Under the pieces are notes generated by a model. It saw only the letters and a program-made list of their open reading frames with translations, did no database searches and had not been told where the DNA came from. The position numbers were made by a program, and so were the translations under genes. From Myxococcota bacterium (GTDB lineage Bacteria > Myxococcota_A > Bradymonadia > UBA7976 > UBA1532): a DNA stretch of 64,000 bases. The DNA lies in contig CAUJDF010000073.1 in NCBI GenBank assembly GCA_963169045.1, forward strand, positions 1-64,000, read 5' to 3'. Positions 48,014 to 56,813 of this stretch are shown here, piece by piece (within the stretch, counting starts at the first letter, position 1; every line of letters starts with the position of its first letter).

Positions 48014-50098
48014 TCAACCGGCGGGCGGGAGCAGCGGCGTCGGGGTGCCGCCGGCCACGAGCCACAGCTGGTGCGAGGCGCGCGTCACGGCGACGTGCAG
48101 GCGACGGCGCGCGTCGTCGTCGAGCGGATACGCCTGCAGCGTGGCATCCGGGACGACGACGTAGTCCCACTCGAGTCCCTTGCAGTTGTCGACGTCGGTC
48201 ACGTCGACGCCCGGCTCGAACGTGAACGCGCCGTCGAGCACGAGCCGCGCATCGGGGACGCGCTCGGCGAAGCGTCGCGCCGACGCGTCGTCGCGGCAGA
48301 TGACGGCGACGCTGGCCCGCGGTTCGCGCGCCACGAGGTCGTGGATGGCATCGGCGGCGAACAGATGCGCCTGCGCCTCGGTCGGGAACCGGAAGCGTCC
48401 CACCGGCGCGCCCTCCCGCGCCGCGAGCGTCTCCTGCGGCGGCGCCATCGCGCCGAGCACGTGTCGGGCGAGCTGCACGATCGGGCGCGGGCAGCGGTAC
48501 GACGTCGACAGACGCACGGTCGAAGCCATGCTCGCGCCGATGGTCGAGAGCGTCTGCTTCCAGCCGGCGAAGCTCGACACGGTTTGCTGCGCCTCGTCGC
48601 CCGCGAGCGTCACGCTCGGCGTCGGGCCGAGCCGTTCTCCGAGGACGTACAGGTCGAACAGCGCGAAGTCCTCGGCCTCGTCGAGGACGAGGTGGGAGAG
48701 CGTCCGGCCGCCGATGCGTCCGCGCCACGCCCGCAGGAAGAGCAGGATGGGCAGCTCCTCGAGGTCCACGGTGCCGGCGAGCGCCTGGGGCGTGTCCTCC
48801 CACACCTTGCGGCCGTCGATCGCCTGCCTGCGCTCGGGATCGGTGATGCCGCGCAGCTCCTTCTCCGGGTTCTCGGCGAGCTGCAGCATGGTGTGCCGGA
48901 CCGTGTCCTCGACCGCGTCGCGCGACAGATCGCCGCCCGCGGCGTCGACGACGCCGCCGAGGAAAGCGCGGTCGGTGAACACGTCCTGGAGGCGGCGGCG
49001 CAGGCGGTCGTAGCTCGTCGACTCCTCGCGCAACGACGAGAAGCGCGTCTGCAGCGCCCGGAAGAGGGCCGGGTGGCGCTTGAGCGCGGCCACGAGGCCC
49101 GGCGTGTCGGGGCAGGGCCTGATCTTGCCGCCGAAGACCTGGCGCGCAAGGCCGAGCGCCCAGGCATCGAGCGTCTGCACCTGCGCCGCGCCTGCGCCGA
49201 CGGGCGCGAGCAGGCGGCGCGACAGGCGAGCGAGGCCCTCCTCGGGGACGACGACCTGCATGTCCGCGAGCGGGTAGCCGTCGAGCGCGGCGACGCGGGC
49301 GAGGCGGTGCAGCGCGACCGTCGTCTTGCCGCTGCCGGCGCTGCCGAGCACGAGGAGCGGCTCGTCGGGCGGCGCGGTGACCGCCTCGAACTGCTCCGCG
49401 TCGAGCATCGCGGTCACGTCGATGCCGCGGCGAGCGCTCCCGCCGAGCCGCGCCTCCGCGGCAGGCGCCGCGGAGGCGACGCCGAGCACGCCGTCGCGCG
49501 CCGCCGTCCCCGATCCGCCGGCCATCGCCAGCCGCGCCGGCTCGAACCAGCCCGCGTGACCGCGCTCCACGACGAAGTCCGGACCGATGATGCGCGTCAG
49601 CTCGCCGCCCTCGATGACGACGATGCGGCGCGCGCGCACCACGCCCTCGGCGGTGCGCCCGGGGAACTGCTCGCTGTACTCATCGCCCTCGCGGTGGCCG
49701 TAGAAGATGCGGGCCAGCGGCGCCACGCGCCAGTCGACGATGCGGACATCGGCGACGGCGTCGAGGAAGGTCACGTGGCCGAGCAGGTGGTCGCGCGGGC
49801 CGTCGCCCTCGTCGACGCGCAGGTGCGCGAGGTACGGCGAGGCGGGGTCGGGCAGCGCCGTCGTCGGGCGGCGCTCCGCGAGCGCGTGCCGCACCGTCAT
49901 CTCGTGCAGGACGGCGGGCAGGTCCTCGGCGCGGGCCTCGCCAGCCTCGTCGCGCAGCGCCTCGAGCGCCTCGGCCGAGCGCAGGCCCGCCGTGGCGCCC
50001 GGGCGCCGCGCGCCTTCGATCGCGGCGCGCACGCGCGCGAGCAGCGCCTCCTCCTCGGCGACGACGGCGGCGAGCTCGGGCCTCAGGGTGTCGGTCAT
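48014..50098 (-). CDS. HelD-like superfamily 1 helicase
   Basis: A 694-residue protein from ATG 50098. The N-terminal 230 residues contain the HelD/HelIV-type insert before the motor (DVRIVDWRVAPLARIFYGHR, RRIVVIEGGELTRIIG). Walker A is LGSAGSGKTTVALHR (252-260 core), Walker B is LVLDEAEDF (473-477 core), motif III is GDEAQQT, motif IV is SYRCPRPIV, and motif VI is VAVTRASHQLWLV. All ATPase elements are intact. In Bacillus and mycobacteria, HelD rescues RNA polymerase from stalled complexes; E. coli HelIV is related. Function here is inferred. No UvrD-type nuclease domain is present. Next to it is a divergent VWA gene. Confidence 0.88.
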   Translation of the reverse strand: MTDTLRPELAAVVAEEEALLARVRAAIEGARRPGATAGLRSAEALEALRDEAGEARAEDLPAVLHEMTVRHALAERRPTTALPDPASPYLAHLRVDEGDGPRDHLLGHVTFLDAVADVRIVDWRVAPLARIFYGHREGDEYSEQFPGRTAEGVVRARRIVVIEGGELTRIIGPDFVVERGHAGWFEPARLAMAGGSGTAARDGVLGVASAAPAAEARLGGSARRGIDVTAMLDAEQFEAVTAPPDEPLLVLGSAGSGKTTVALHRLARVAALDGYPLADMQVVVPEEGLARLSRRLLAPVGAGAAQVQTLDAWALGLARQVFGGKIRPCPDTPGLVAALKRHPALFRALQTRFSSLREESTSYDRLRRRLQDVFTDRAFLGGVVDAAGGDLSRDAVEDTVRHTMLQLAENPEKELRGITDPERRQAIDGRKVWEDTPQALAGTVDLEELPILLFLRAWRGRIGGRTLSHLVLDEAEDFALFDLYVLGERLGPTPSVTLAGDEAQQTVSSFAGWKQTLSTIGASMASTVRLSTSYRCPRPIVQLARHVLGAMAPPQETLAAREGAPVGRFRFPTEAQAHLFAADAIHDLVAREPRASVAVICRDDASARRFAERVPDARLVLDGAFTFEPGVDVTDVDNCKGLEWDYVVVPDATLQAYPLDDDARRRLHVAVTRASHQLWLVAGGTPTPLLPPAG

Positions 50099-50134
50099 CG
50101 GGCCTCCGGTCCGGTGAACGGGGGACGTGCGTCT

Positions 50135-50150
50135 TGGCCATGTCGTCGCA
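50135..50150 (+). promoter_or_regulatory. Weaker candidate sigma-54 promoter
   Basis: TGGCCA (50135-50140) and TCGCA (50146-50150) have the GG and GC exactly ten bases apart, as in -24/-12 promoters, though several other consensus bases differ. Transcription would begin near 50162, 62 bases before the VWA gene. Confidence 0.3.
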
Positions 50151-50223
50151 TTTCGTCAAGGCCCGTGGATCGAATTCGGGGGGCGCGCGTTCCAGGGCAG
50201 CAGGACGAACAGAGGGGACGGCG

Positions 50224-51765
50224 ATGAAGCTGCGCGCGGTTTGGATGGTGCCGGCGGGTCTGGCGCTGGCGGCGTCGGTGGCGTGGTCGCAGGGGCGCGA
50301 CGACGACGAGGAGTACCAGTTCGACATGGCGCCGGCGGCGGCGCCCATGCGGATGGCGGCGCCGATGGCGGCGGAGATGGGCGCCACGCCCGGCGGCGCG
50401 CAGGACATCGCCTACGCCCGCGACCGCATCGCCGCCGGCGAGGTGCCGCACCCCAACACGTTCACGCCCGAGGGTCTGTTCAGCGAGCACGACCTGCCGC
50501 TCGACACCGGCAAGGCCTGCAAGCAGGTGATCTGCGTGACGGCGGCGGCGGTGCCGGCGGACCTGCTGGCGCAGCCCGAGGTGCGGGCGCTCGCCCAGAT
50601 CGGCTTCGCGAGCGGCCTCGACCCCGCCACCTGGAGACGGGAGCCGCTGAACCTCGTCGCGGTCATCGACAAGAGCGGCAGCATGAGCGGCGACCCGCTC
50701 GAGACCGTCAAGGCCAGCCTGCACGTGCTCGCCGACCAGCTCGGCGCCGACGACCAGCTCAGCATCGTGCTGTACGGCGACCGCACGCACGTGCACCTGC
50801 CGACGACGCGACTGAAGGACCGCAAGGCCGTGCACGCGGGCATCGACGCCATCGTCAGCGCCGGTTCGACGAACATGGAGGCCGGTCTGTCGCTCGGCTA
50901 CGACATCGCCGCGCAGTCGGCGCCGGCCTTCAAGGGTGTGACGCGCGTGATGCTGTTCACGGACGAGCGCCCGAACGTCGGCGCCACCGAGAAGGGCAGC
51001 TTCATGCAGATGGCGCGCGATGGCAGCCGGCGCGGCATCGGCCTGACCACCATCGGCGTCGGCACCCACTTCGGCGCCGAGCTGGCGACGGCCATCTCGA
51101 GCGTGCGCGGCGGCAATCTGTTCTTCTTCCCGACCATCGACGACATGAAGAAGAAGTTCGCCGAGGACCTGGATGTGATGGTCACCGAGCTCGCCTATGA
51201 CATGAAGCTCGCGATCAAGCCATCGAGCGGATGGGAGCTGACCGGCCTGTACGGCGTGCCCGGCGACATGGTGAAGCGCACGCCGGACGGCGGCCTCGAG
51301 ATGACGATCGAGACCCTCTTCCTGAGCCGCGAGAAGGGCGCCATCTTCGTGGCGCTCGCGCCGGCGAGCGGCGGCGCGCTGCCGCCGAAGCCGGGCCCGG
51401 TCGCGGCAGCGTCGATCGCGTACGAGCTGCGCGGCGGCAAGCGCGTGCAGGACGCCGTCGACGCGTCGATGTGGACGAACGGCGCGCTGCCGCTCGGCCT
51501 GGCGCGCGGCCGGCTGCTCGTCGACGAGGCGTCGGCGCTCAAGAAGGCCGCCGCGCTGCACCTCGAGAAGAACGACCAGGAGGGCGCGTACCGCCTCGTG
51601 CGCGCGCTGCGTCAGCGCTTCGAGCAGTCCGGCGTGCCCGGCCTCGACGGCGAGATCGCCACCATCGCGAAGCTCGACGAGACGCTGACGCGCCTGAGCG
51701 GCCACCAGGGGGAGCCCGGCGCCCGCGTCGCGACGCGCGACCCCGTGACCGGCCTGCCCCGCTGA
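50224..51765 (+). CDS. Exported VWA-domain protein
   Basis: A 513-residue protein from ATG 50224, preceded by GAGGGGACGGCG. A signal peptide (LRAVWMVPAGLALAASVAWS) leads to an acidic/Met-rich spacer (PMRMAAPMAAEM). The VWA domain has an intact metal motif, D149-K-S151-G-S153, then STNMEAGLSLGYD and GVTRVMLFTDERPNVG. About 250 residues follow with helical and beta-rich segments (SSGWELTGLYGVPGD, LFLSREKGAIFVALAPASGG) like the C-terminal region of the inter-alpha-trypsin inhibitor/YfbK group. Soluble and presumably periplasmic or secreted. The 242-bp gap after it (51766-52007) has no gene. Confidence 0.87.
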   Translation: MKLRAVWMVPAGLALAASVAWSQGRDDDEEYQFDMAPAAAPMRMAAPMAAEMGATPGGAQDIAYARDRIAAGEVPHPNTFTPEGLFSEHDLPLDTGKACKQVICVTAAAVPADLLAQPEVRALAQIGFASGLDPATWRREPLNLVAVIDKSGSMSGDPLETVKASLHVLADQLGADDQLSIVLYGDRTHVHLPTTRLKDRKAVHAGIDAIVSAGSTNMEAGLSLGYDIAAQSAPAFKGVTRVMLFTDERPNVGATEKGSFMQMARDGSRRGIGLTTIGVGTHFGAELATAISSVRGGNLFFFPTIDDMKKKFAEDLDVMVTELAYDMKLAIKPSSGWELTGLYGVPGDMVKRTPDGGLEMTIETLFLSREKGAIFVALAPASGGALPPKPGPVAAASIAYELRGGKRVQDAVDASMWTNGALPLGLARGRLLVDEASALKKAAALHLEKNDQEGAYRLVRALRQRFEQSGVPGLDGEIATIAKLDETLTRLSGHQGEPGARVATRDPVTGLPR

Positions 51766-52007
51766 TTGCCACCCGCCGCGCCGCCGAGGGACCATGCCGC
51801 CGAGGTGGCGGCGATGCCTGCCGAGCCCGTGTCCATTGCCAGTACCTGGTCCGCGAGCGTGCGGCGACCGGAGTGGTCGGCGAGGGCGCGCTGACCCTGC
51901 CGGCGCTCGGCGCGGAGCGCCCACTCGACGAGATCTGCGCCGGCGTCGACGACCTGCCCGCCAGAACGGCGGTTGTGTTACGGCGCCCGGCGCGCAAAGA
52001 TGCGCCA

Positions 52008-52826
52008 ATGCGCGAAAAAGACGACGCTTTCTGGTCGACCCTCACCTGGACGGAGCGCGCCGCGTGCCTGGTCGGCGCCGCGCTGGGCGAGACCGCGACC
52101 GGGCGCGTCCTCGCGACGCAGTACCAGTCGCGGGTCTCGGTGCCGGTGCTCGGCCTCACCATCGACAATCGCCTGCACCTCCACGGCTTCGAGCACGTGC
52201 CGCGCGGCCAGTCCTTCATCTTCGCGGCGAACCACCGGTCCTACTTCGACCTGTACGCGATCATGATCGCGATCTGGGATCGCTTCGAGCAGCCGCCCCA
52301 TCTGTACTGCCCGGTGCGCACGACGTTCTTCTACGACAAGCCGGCGGGCATCGCGCTGAACCTCGCGATGTGCGCGAACGCCATGTATCCGCCGGTGTTC
52401 CGCGACGAGCGCGGCCGCGCGCTCAACAGACACTCGGTCGAGCGCGCCGTGCGTCTGTTGCATCGCAGCCCGCGCACGATCGTCGCGATGCACCCCGAGG
52501 GGCGCCGCAGCGAGGGCGCCGATCCGTACGCGCTGATGGCGCCGAAGCCGGGCATCGGGCGTATCGCGCTGGCGGCGCGGCGTCCGGTCGTGCCGGTGTT
52601 CGTCAACGGGCTGCCCCCCTCGTTCGGCGCGCTCGTGCGCGACCGCCTCTCGCCCGAGGGCACGCCGGTGCGCGTGTTCATCGGGGCGCCGGTGGCGCTC
52701 TCCGACCTGTACGCGCGCGCCGAGTCGCCCGAGGCGCACCACGAGGCCGCGCGCCGCGCGATGGACGCCATCGCACTCGCCGGCGAGCGGGACCGCGAAT
52801 TCATGGGGCAGCGCGTCGCGGCCTGA
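52008..52826 (+). CDS. PlsC-family acyltransferase
   Basis: A 272-residue protein from ATG 52008, read as the first plausible start after a 242-bp gap. It contains the acyltransferase motif N-H76-R-S-Y-F-D81 and a glycerol-binding block HPEGRRSEG. Unlike the gene at 46487 it has no N-terminal transmembrane helix, and the block III motif is H-P-E-G rather than F-P-E-G. A C-terminal VFVNGLPPSFG segment is present. It would acylate a lysophospholipid or another hydroxyl acceptor. It is followed 24 bp later by a HAD gene. Confidence 0.9.
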   Translation: MREKDDAFWSTLTWTERAACLVGAALGETATGRVLATQYQSRVSVPVLGLTIDNRLHLHGFEHVPRGQSFIFAANHRSYFDLYAIMIAIWDRFEQPPHLYCPVRTTFFYDKPAGIALNLAMCANAMYPPVFRDERGRALNRHSVERAVRLLHRSPRTIVAMHPEGRRSEGADPYALMAPKPGIGRIALAARRPVVPVFVNGLPPSFGALVRDRLSPEGTPVRVFIGAPVALSDLYARAESPEAHHEAARRAMDAIALAGERDREFMGQRVAA

Positions 52827-52850
52827 GGCCCGGCACGGCATGATGCGGCC

Positions 52851-53420
52851 ATGCTGCTCTTCCTCGACGTCGACGGCGTCCTCAACTCCGACGCCTGGTT
52901 CGCGCGGCTCGGCCCCCACGCCAGCGGCGCGCTGTGCCGCCTCGACCCGCAAGCGGTCGCCCGGCTGAACCGCGTCACCGACCGGCCGGGCGTGGACGTG
53001 GTCGTGTCGTCATCGTGGCGCCTTCAGCATCCCTGGCAGGACCTGCAGGAGATGCTCGAGGTGGTGGGCTTCCGCGGCCGCATCGTCGGCTGTACACCGT
53101 CGTGCGAGCCCGAGGACTTCGATCTCGACGAGGACGCCTTTTGGGCGAGCGAGCGCGGCCTCGAGATCGCGCTGTGGATCGAGCGCCACCTGCCGGCGGC
53201 CGGGTGCGATCGCGGCGTCGCCATCGTCGACGACGAGGGCGACATGGGCTTCCTGCGCCACCGGCTCGTGCAGACGTCGGCGAAGACGGGCGGCCTGCAG
53301 GACGCGCACGTCGAGCGCCTGCTGCGCCTGCTCGAGACGCCGCTCGGCGCGCTGCCGGTATCGGCGATGGCGCGGCTCGCGCGCGACATCCGGTGGGAGG
53401 GCACCGGGGGCCTGCCGTGA
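52851..53420 (+). CDS. HAD-superfamily protein
   Basis: A 189-residue protein from ATG 52851. Motif I is D6-V-D8-G-V-L-N, motif II includes VVVSSSWRL and motif IV is AIVDDEGD; the conserved Lys of motif III is not obvious. The sequence resembles the HAD group found in Swiss-army-knife RNA repair proteins and in many short stand-alone bacterial proteins. Substrate unknown. The stop codon overlaps the GTG start of the following gene (GTGA), so they are translated together. Confidence 0.88.
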   Translation: MLLFLDVDGVLNSDAWFARLGPHASGALCRLDPQAVARLNRVTDRPGVDVVVSSSWRLQHPWQDLQEMLEVVGFRGRIVGCTPSCEPEDFDLDEDAFWASERGLEIALWIERHLPAAGCDRGVAIVDDEGDMGFLRHRLVQTSAKTGGLQDAHVERLLRLLETPLGALPVSAMARLARDIRWEGTGGLP

Positions 53421-53911
53421 GCGAGGCCTTCCGCGAGGAGGCGGACCGCGTCGTCCTCCTGCCCGCGATCGACCGCAACCGCGTCGGCCGCCGCATGGCG
53501 CTGCTCGGCCTCGTGATGTGCGGCGGCGTGGCGGCGGCCGCCTGGAAGCTCTACCCGCAGATGGTCTTCCTGGCGTTCACGCCGGGCTTCGTCGTGCTCT
53601 ACGGCCTGGCGCTGGCGTTCGCCGGCCGCGACGTCGTCGTCGACGGCCGCAAGCGCGTCGTCCGGGTGCCGGGCGCGCGGCCCCTCCCTTTCGACGACGT
53701 GGACGCGCTGCGCCTCGCCTCGCGCGTCCAGGTGGTGCGCGTGCGCTCCGCCCGCCAGGAGATCCGCTGGTGGCGCCTCGAGCTGCGGCCGCGCGGCGCG
53801 GCGGCCGTCACCCTGCTCGAGCTCGTCGACGAGGCGCGCGTCCGCCGCGCCGGCGAGCGCGTCGCCCGCCAGATCGGGCGAAGTCTCGAAGAGACACCCC
53901 GAGACGGTTGA
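53417..53911 (+). CDS. Small two-helix membrane protein
   Basis: A 164-residue protein starting at GTG 53417, which overlaps the stop of the HAD gene (GTGA) and fixes the start. Two adjacent hydrophobic helices (MALLGLVMCGGVAAAAW and MVFLAFTPGFVVLYGLALAF) precede a beta-rich C-terminal domain (RDVVVDGRKRVVRVPGARPL and EIRWWRLELRPRG), which is similar in layout to the last part of the protein at 42434. A bacterial PH-like domain is possible. Function unknown. Confidence 0.8.
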   Translation: MSEAFREEADRVVLLPAIDRNRVGRRMALLGLVMCGGVAAAAWKLYPQMVFLAFTPGFVVLYGLALAFAGRDVVVDGRKRVVRVPGARPLPFDDVDALRLASRVQVVRVRSARQEIRWWRLELRPRGAAAVTLLELVDEARVRRAGERVARQIGRSLEETPRDG

Positions 53912-53955
53912 AACCGCGCGTCCGGATCTGCTTCGCTACGCGCGGGAGGGGGAGG

Positions 53956-54639
53956 ATGCGTCGCACGTGCCTGCTGGCATGTCTCGCGCTCGCTGCATGC
54001 GATGACGGGGGAACCGCCGCGTCGGGCCGCGATGCGTCGCGTCCGGATGCGGAGGTCCCGTGGGACGGCGGCACGCCGCCGGCCGACGGCGGGGGGATGT
54101 CGCGCGATCTCGGGCCCGGACGCGATGTCGGCCCGGCCGCGGACGGCGGGCCGAGCGTCGACGCGACCCCGCCCGACGCCGGCCCGGTCGCCGACGCGGC
54201 CCCGCCCGACGCGGCGCCGCTCGACGCCGGCCCGGTCGCCGACGCGGCCCCGCCCGACGCGGCCCCGCCCGACGCGGCGCCCCACGACGCCGGCCCGGGC
54301 GCCGACGCGGCCCCGCCCGACGCCGGCCCGGTCGCCGACGCGGCCCCGCCCGACGCCGGTCCGGTCGCCGACGCGGCCCCGCCCGACGCCGGTCCGGTCG
54401 CCGACGCGGCCCCGCTCGACGCGGCGCCGCCCGACGCCGGCCCGGCTCTCGACGCCGGCCCGCTCCCGGATCTCGGTCCGGACGCCGCGCCGCCCGCGGC
54501 CCTGCGCCTCGCGTGGGGACGCCTCGCCTGGGCCGCGGGCGCGCCCGGCGCCGGCCGGGTGACCGCCGCCCCCGCCGAGAACGGGCGCGGTCGACTTCGT
54601 GGCACGATTCAGTTGCGCAGCGTGGGGGAGGATCGATGA
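53956..54639 (+). CDS. Repeat lipoprotein ([11 protein letters not shown] repeats)
   Basis: A 227-residue protein from ATG 53956, with GGAGGGGGAGG upstream. The signal peptide ends ALAAC (Cys15), so it is a predicted lipoprotein. Residues 70-175 are tandem copies of [11 protein letters not shown] or near variants; the DNA repeats run approximately 54174-54450. The rest of the chain is Asp/Gly- and Pro-rich. It ends with a basic segment [16 protein letters not shown]. The repeats would form an extended acidic spacer, perhaps a stalk. The stop overlaps the next gene's ATG (ATGA). It is the first gene of a four-gene set with the collagen-like protein and the split carboxylase-like pair. Confidence 0.8.
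   Translation: MRRTCLLACLALAACDDGGTAASGRDASRPDAEVPWDGGTPPADGGGMSRDLGPGRDVGPAADGGPSVDATPPDAGPVADAAPPDAAPLDAGPVADAAPPDAAPPDAAPHDAGPGADAAPPDAGPVADAAPPDAGPVADAAPPDAGPVADAAPLDAAPPDAGPALDAGPLPDLGPDAAPPAALRLAWGRLAWAAGAPGAGRVTAAPAENGRGRLRGTIQLRSVGEDR
54174..54450 (+). repeat. Coding tandem repeat of about 33 bp
   Basis: Near-identical copies of the [11 protein letters not shown]-encoding unit lie inside the lipoprotein gene. Variation in copy number between strains is likely. Confidence 0.65.
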
Positions 54640-56462
54640 GAGCCGCATGGGCGCTGATGCTGGGCCTGCTGCTGCCGGCCTGGGCGGCGGCGCAGACGCC
54701 GGAGCTGGTCTACGAGGGCTTCCTGACCGACATGGACGGCGCGCCGTTCGACGGGAGCCGCACGCTCACGTTCTCGATCTACGCCGCGCCCGACGGCGGC
54801 GAGCCGCTCTGGTCGGACGTCCTCGAGGACGTGCCGGTCGACGCCGGCCTCTTCGTCGTCGTGCTCGGATCGGTCGAGGCCCCGATGCCGCCCGACCTCT
54901 TCCACGCGCGACGCTGGCTCGGCGTCCAGCCCGAGGGCGAGCCGGAGTTCAGGCCGCGCCAGCTCGTCGGCGACGTGCCCACCGCGCTCGTCGCGCGGGA
55001 CGTCGTCGGCGACATCCACCCGGCGTCGGTCTCGGTCGGCGGGCGGCTCGTGATCGACGCCGAAGGCCGCTGGGTCGGCGCGGGGACGCCCGGCGACGGC
55101 GCCGGCGACAGCGACGACGACGGGTGGCCCGACTGGATCGAGGCGGCGGTGGGCACCGATCCCGACGACCTCGCCGATCGGCCCGCCGACGACGACGGCG
55201 ACGGCGTGGCCGACGCGCTGGTCGGTCCCGCGGGGGCGTCCGGTCCCGCCGGCCCGCCCGGCGAGCGCGGCGCCGACGGCGCGCAGGGCCCGCGGGGCGA
55301 GCCTGGCCCGCCGGGCATCCCCGGGCTCGGGGGCGAGCCGGGCCCCCAGGGCGAGCCGGGCCCCCAGGGTGAGCCTGGTCCCGCCGGCCCCGCCGGCCCC
55401 CCCGGTGTGCAGGGCGAACCGGGCCCCGCCGGCCCCCAGGGCGAACCGGGCCCCCAGGGCGAGCGCGGCCCGCCGGGCGTCGGCGCCGGCGCGTGCCCGG
55501 ACGGGCAGGTGGTCACCGGCGTCAACGCCGACGGCACGCTGGAGTGCGGCGACGCGCACGACCTGCTGCCGCCCGACGGGCTCGACGAGGTCTCGAACGG
55601 CCTGCTGTCGAACCAGTTCGACGACACCGTCGGCGCGCCGAACCTGCCGGTGGCGATCCCCGACAACAACCCGAACGGCGTCACGCACACGCTGTCGTTC
55701 CCCGACATCGGCGTCGCCCAGGACCTGCGTGTGCGCGTGGTCCTCGACAACTCCGACCTCGCCGCGCTGACGGTTCGGCTCGTCGATCCGGCCGGCGTCA
55801 CTTATGTGCTGCACGACCGCGTCGCCGGCGGCCAGCAGCTCGTGCGCGAGTACCCCGACCCGGATCCCACCGTGCAGGGCGACCTGACGCTGTGGCGCGG
55901 GCGCAATCCGCGCGGCGACTGGCAGCTGCGGATCGTGGACCTCGGCTTCCTCAACAACGGGAACGACGGCCTCATCCGCGAGTTCTCGATCTCGATCCGC
56001 ACGCTCTCCAACCGCAAGGTGCAGGTGAACGGCGCCCTGCACGTCGCCGGCGACCTCGTGCTCGACGGGCGCCCCGGTCTGCTCGCGCCGCGCGGCATGG
56101 TGGCGCCCTTCAACCTGGCGCAGTGCCCCGCGGGCTGGAGCCCCGCCGACGGCGCGAACGGCCGACCCGACCTGCGCGGCCGCTTCCCGCTCGGCGTCGG
56201 CGCGCTGCCCCAGGACCCGGGCACGACGGTGGCGCTCGGCGCGGGCGGCGGCTCGCATCAGTGGCGCATCGGCACGATCGCGTTCCACGAGGAGGGCACT
56301 GCCGGTGCGAACGGACACGCCGCCGGCGGCTTCCAGTTCGGCTGGCGCGGCGAGACGGACGTCGCCGAGATCGGGAGCACTCGGCCGACGGGCAGCGAGG
56401 TCTCCGGCTACTTCAATCACCTGCCGCCCTACCGCGGCCTGCTGTACTGCATCAAGGACTGA
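54636..56462 (+). CDS. Exported collagen-like protein with P-domain and collar-like end
   Basis: A 608-residue protein from ATG 54636, overlapping the previous stop (ATGA). Signal peptide [20 protein letters not shown]. Residues 20-150 are related to the same region of the protein at 36661. A calcium-binding-type Asp-rich segment (158-192; [13 protein letters not shown]) follows. Collagen-type G-X-Y repeats cover about 197-281 ([20 protein letters not shown]). Residues about 335-457 resemble the P/Homo B domain of proprotein convertases ([31 protein letters not shown]), with no protease domain attached. The C-terminus ([31 protein letters not shown]) looks like phage tail-collar domains. Probably a trimeric surface fibre; a candidate client for the enzymes encoded just downstream. 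Confidence 0.85.
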   Translation: MRAAWALMLGLLLPAWAAAQTPELVYEGFLTDMDGAPFDGSRTLTFSIYAAPDGGEPLWSDVLEDVPVDAGLFVVVLGSVEAPMPPDLFHARRWLGVQPEGEPEFRPRQLVGDVPTALVARDVVGDIHPASVSVGGRLVIDAEGRWVGAGTPGDGAGDSDDDGWPDWIEAAVGTDPDDLADRPADDDGDGVADALVGPAGASGPAGPPGERGADGAQGPRGEPGPPGIPGLGGEPGPQGEPGPQGEPGPAGPAGPPGVQGEPGPAGPQGEPGPQGERGPPGVGAGACPDGQVVTGVNADGTLECGDAHDLLPPDGLDEVSNGLLSNQFDDTVGAPNLPVAIPDNNPNGVTHTLSFPDIGVAQDLRVRVVLDNSDLAALTVRLVDPAGVTYVLHDRVAGGQQLVREYPDPDPTVQGDLTLWRGRNPRGDWQLRIVDLGFLNNGNDGLIREFSISIRTLSNRKVQVNGALHVAGDLVLDGRPGLLAPRGMVAPFNLAQCPAGWSPADGANGRPDLRGRFPLGVGALPQDPGTTVALGAGGGSHQWRIGTIAFHEEGTAGANGHAAGGFQFGWRGETDVAEIGSTRPTGSEVSGYFNHLPPYRGLLYCIKD

Positions 56463-56486
56463 GCCCTGCCGCGCCGCGACGCCTTC

Positions 56487-56813
56487 GTGGCCGCGTTCCT
56501 CGCGGCGCAGCTCCTCTTGCCCCTCACGTGGTACCTGGGCGACGACGCGGACTACGACGCGCGCTTCACGTGGCGCATGTTCGCGCGGCAGTCGGCGGTG
56601 CGCTGCACGCCCGAGGCGCGCGGCGCGGCGCCGATCGACCTCTCCACCCGGTTCGCCGAGCCCTGGCTGCACCGCCTGCGCGACGGCTGGGCCGGCGTGC
56701 TCGACCAGGTCGCCGCGCACCTGTGCCACGAGGACGCCTCGGTCGTCGTGACCCTGACGTGTGTCGAGCCGGACGGCCGCACGCGCACGCTGGAGCGGAC
56801 GTGCGCGCCATGA
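56487..56813 (+). CDS. Small protein like the post-membrane region of gamma-carboxylase
   Basis: A 109-residue protein if GTG 56487 is used. CTG 56466 would add seven residues and has AAGGA at good distance. It starts with a hydrophobic helix (AAFLAAQLLLPLTWYLG) followed by D-A-R-F-T-W-R-M-F, then a helical segment (HRLRDGWAGVLDQVAAHLC) and a strand pair VVVTLTCVEPDGRTRTLE. In human gamma-glutamyl carboxylase (as I recall it), the region after the membrane domain has the same order: Q-L-F-L-P, a G-Y-S-W-D-M-M motif, then a similar helix and strands. The match covers about 100 residues. The stop overlaps the start of the HTTM gene (ATGA). I infer that it supplies the missing segment of that enzyme. 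Confidence 0.7.
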   Translation: MAAFLAAQLLLPLTWYLGDDADYDARFTWRMFARQSAVRCTPEARGAAPIDLSTRFAEPWLHRLRDGWAGVLDQVAAHLCHEDASVVVTLTCVEPDGRTRTLERTCAP

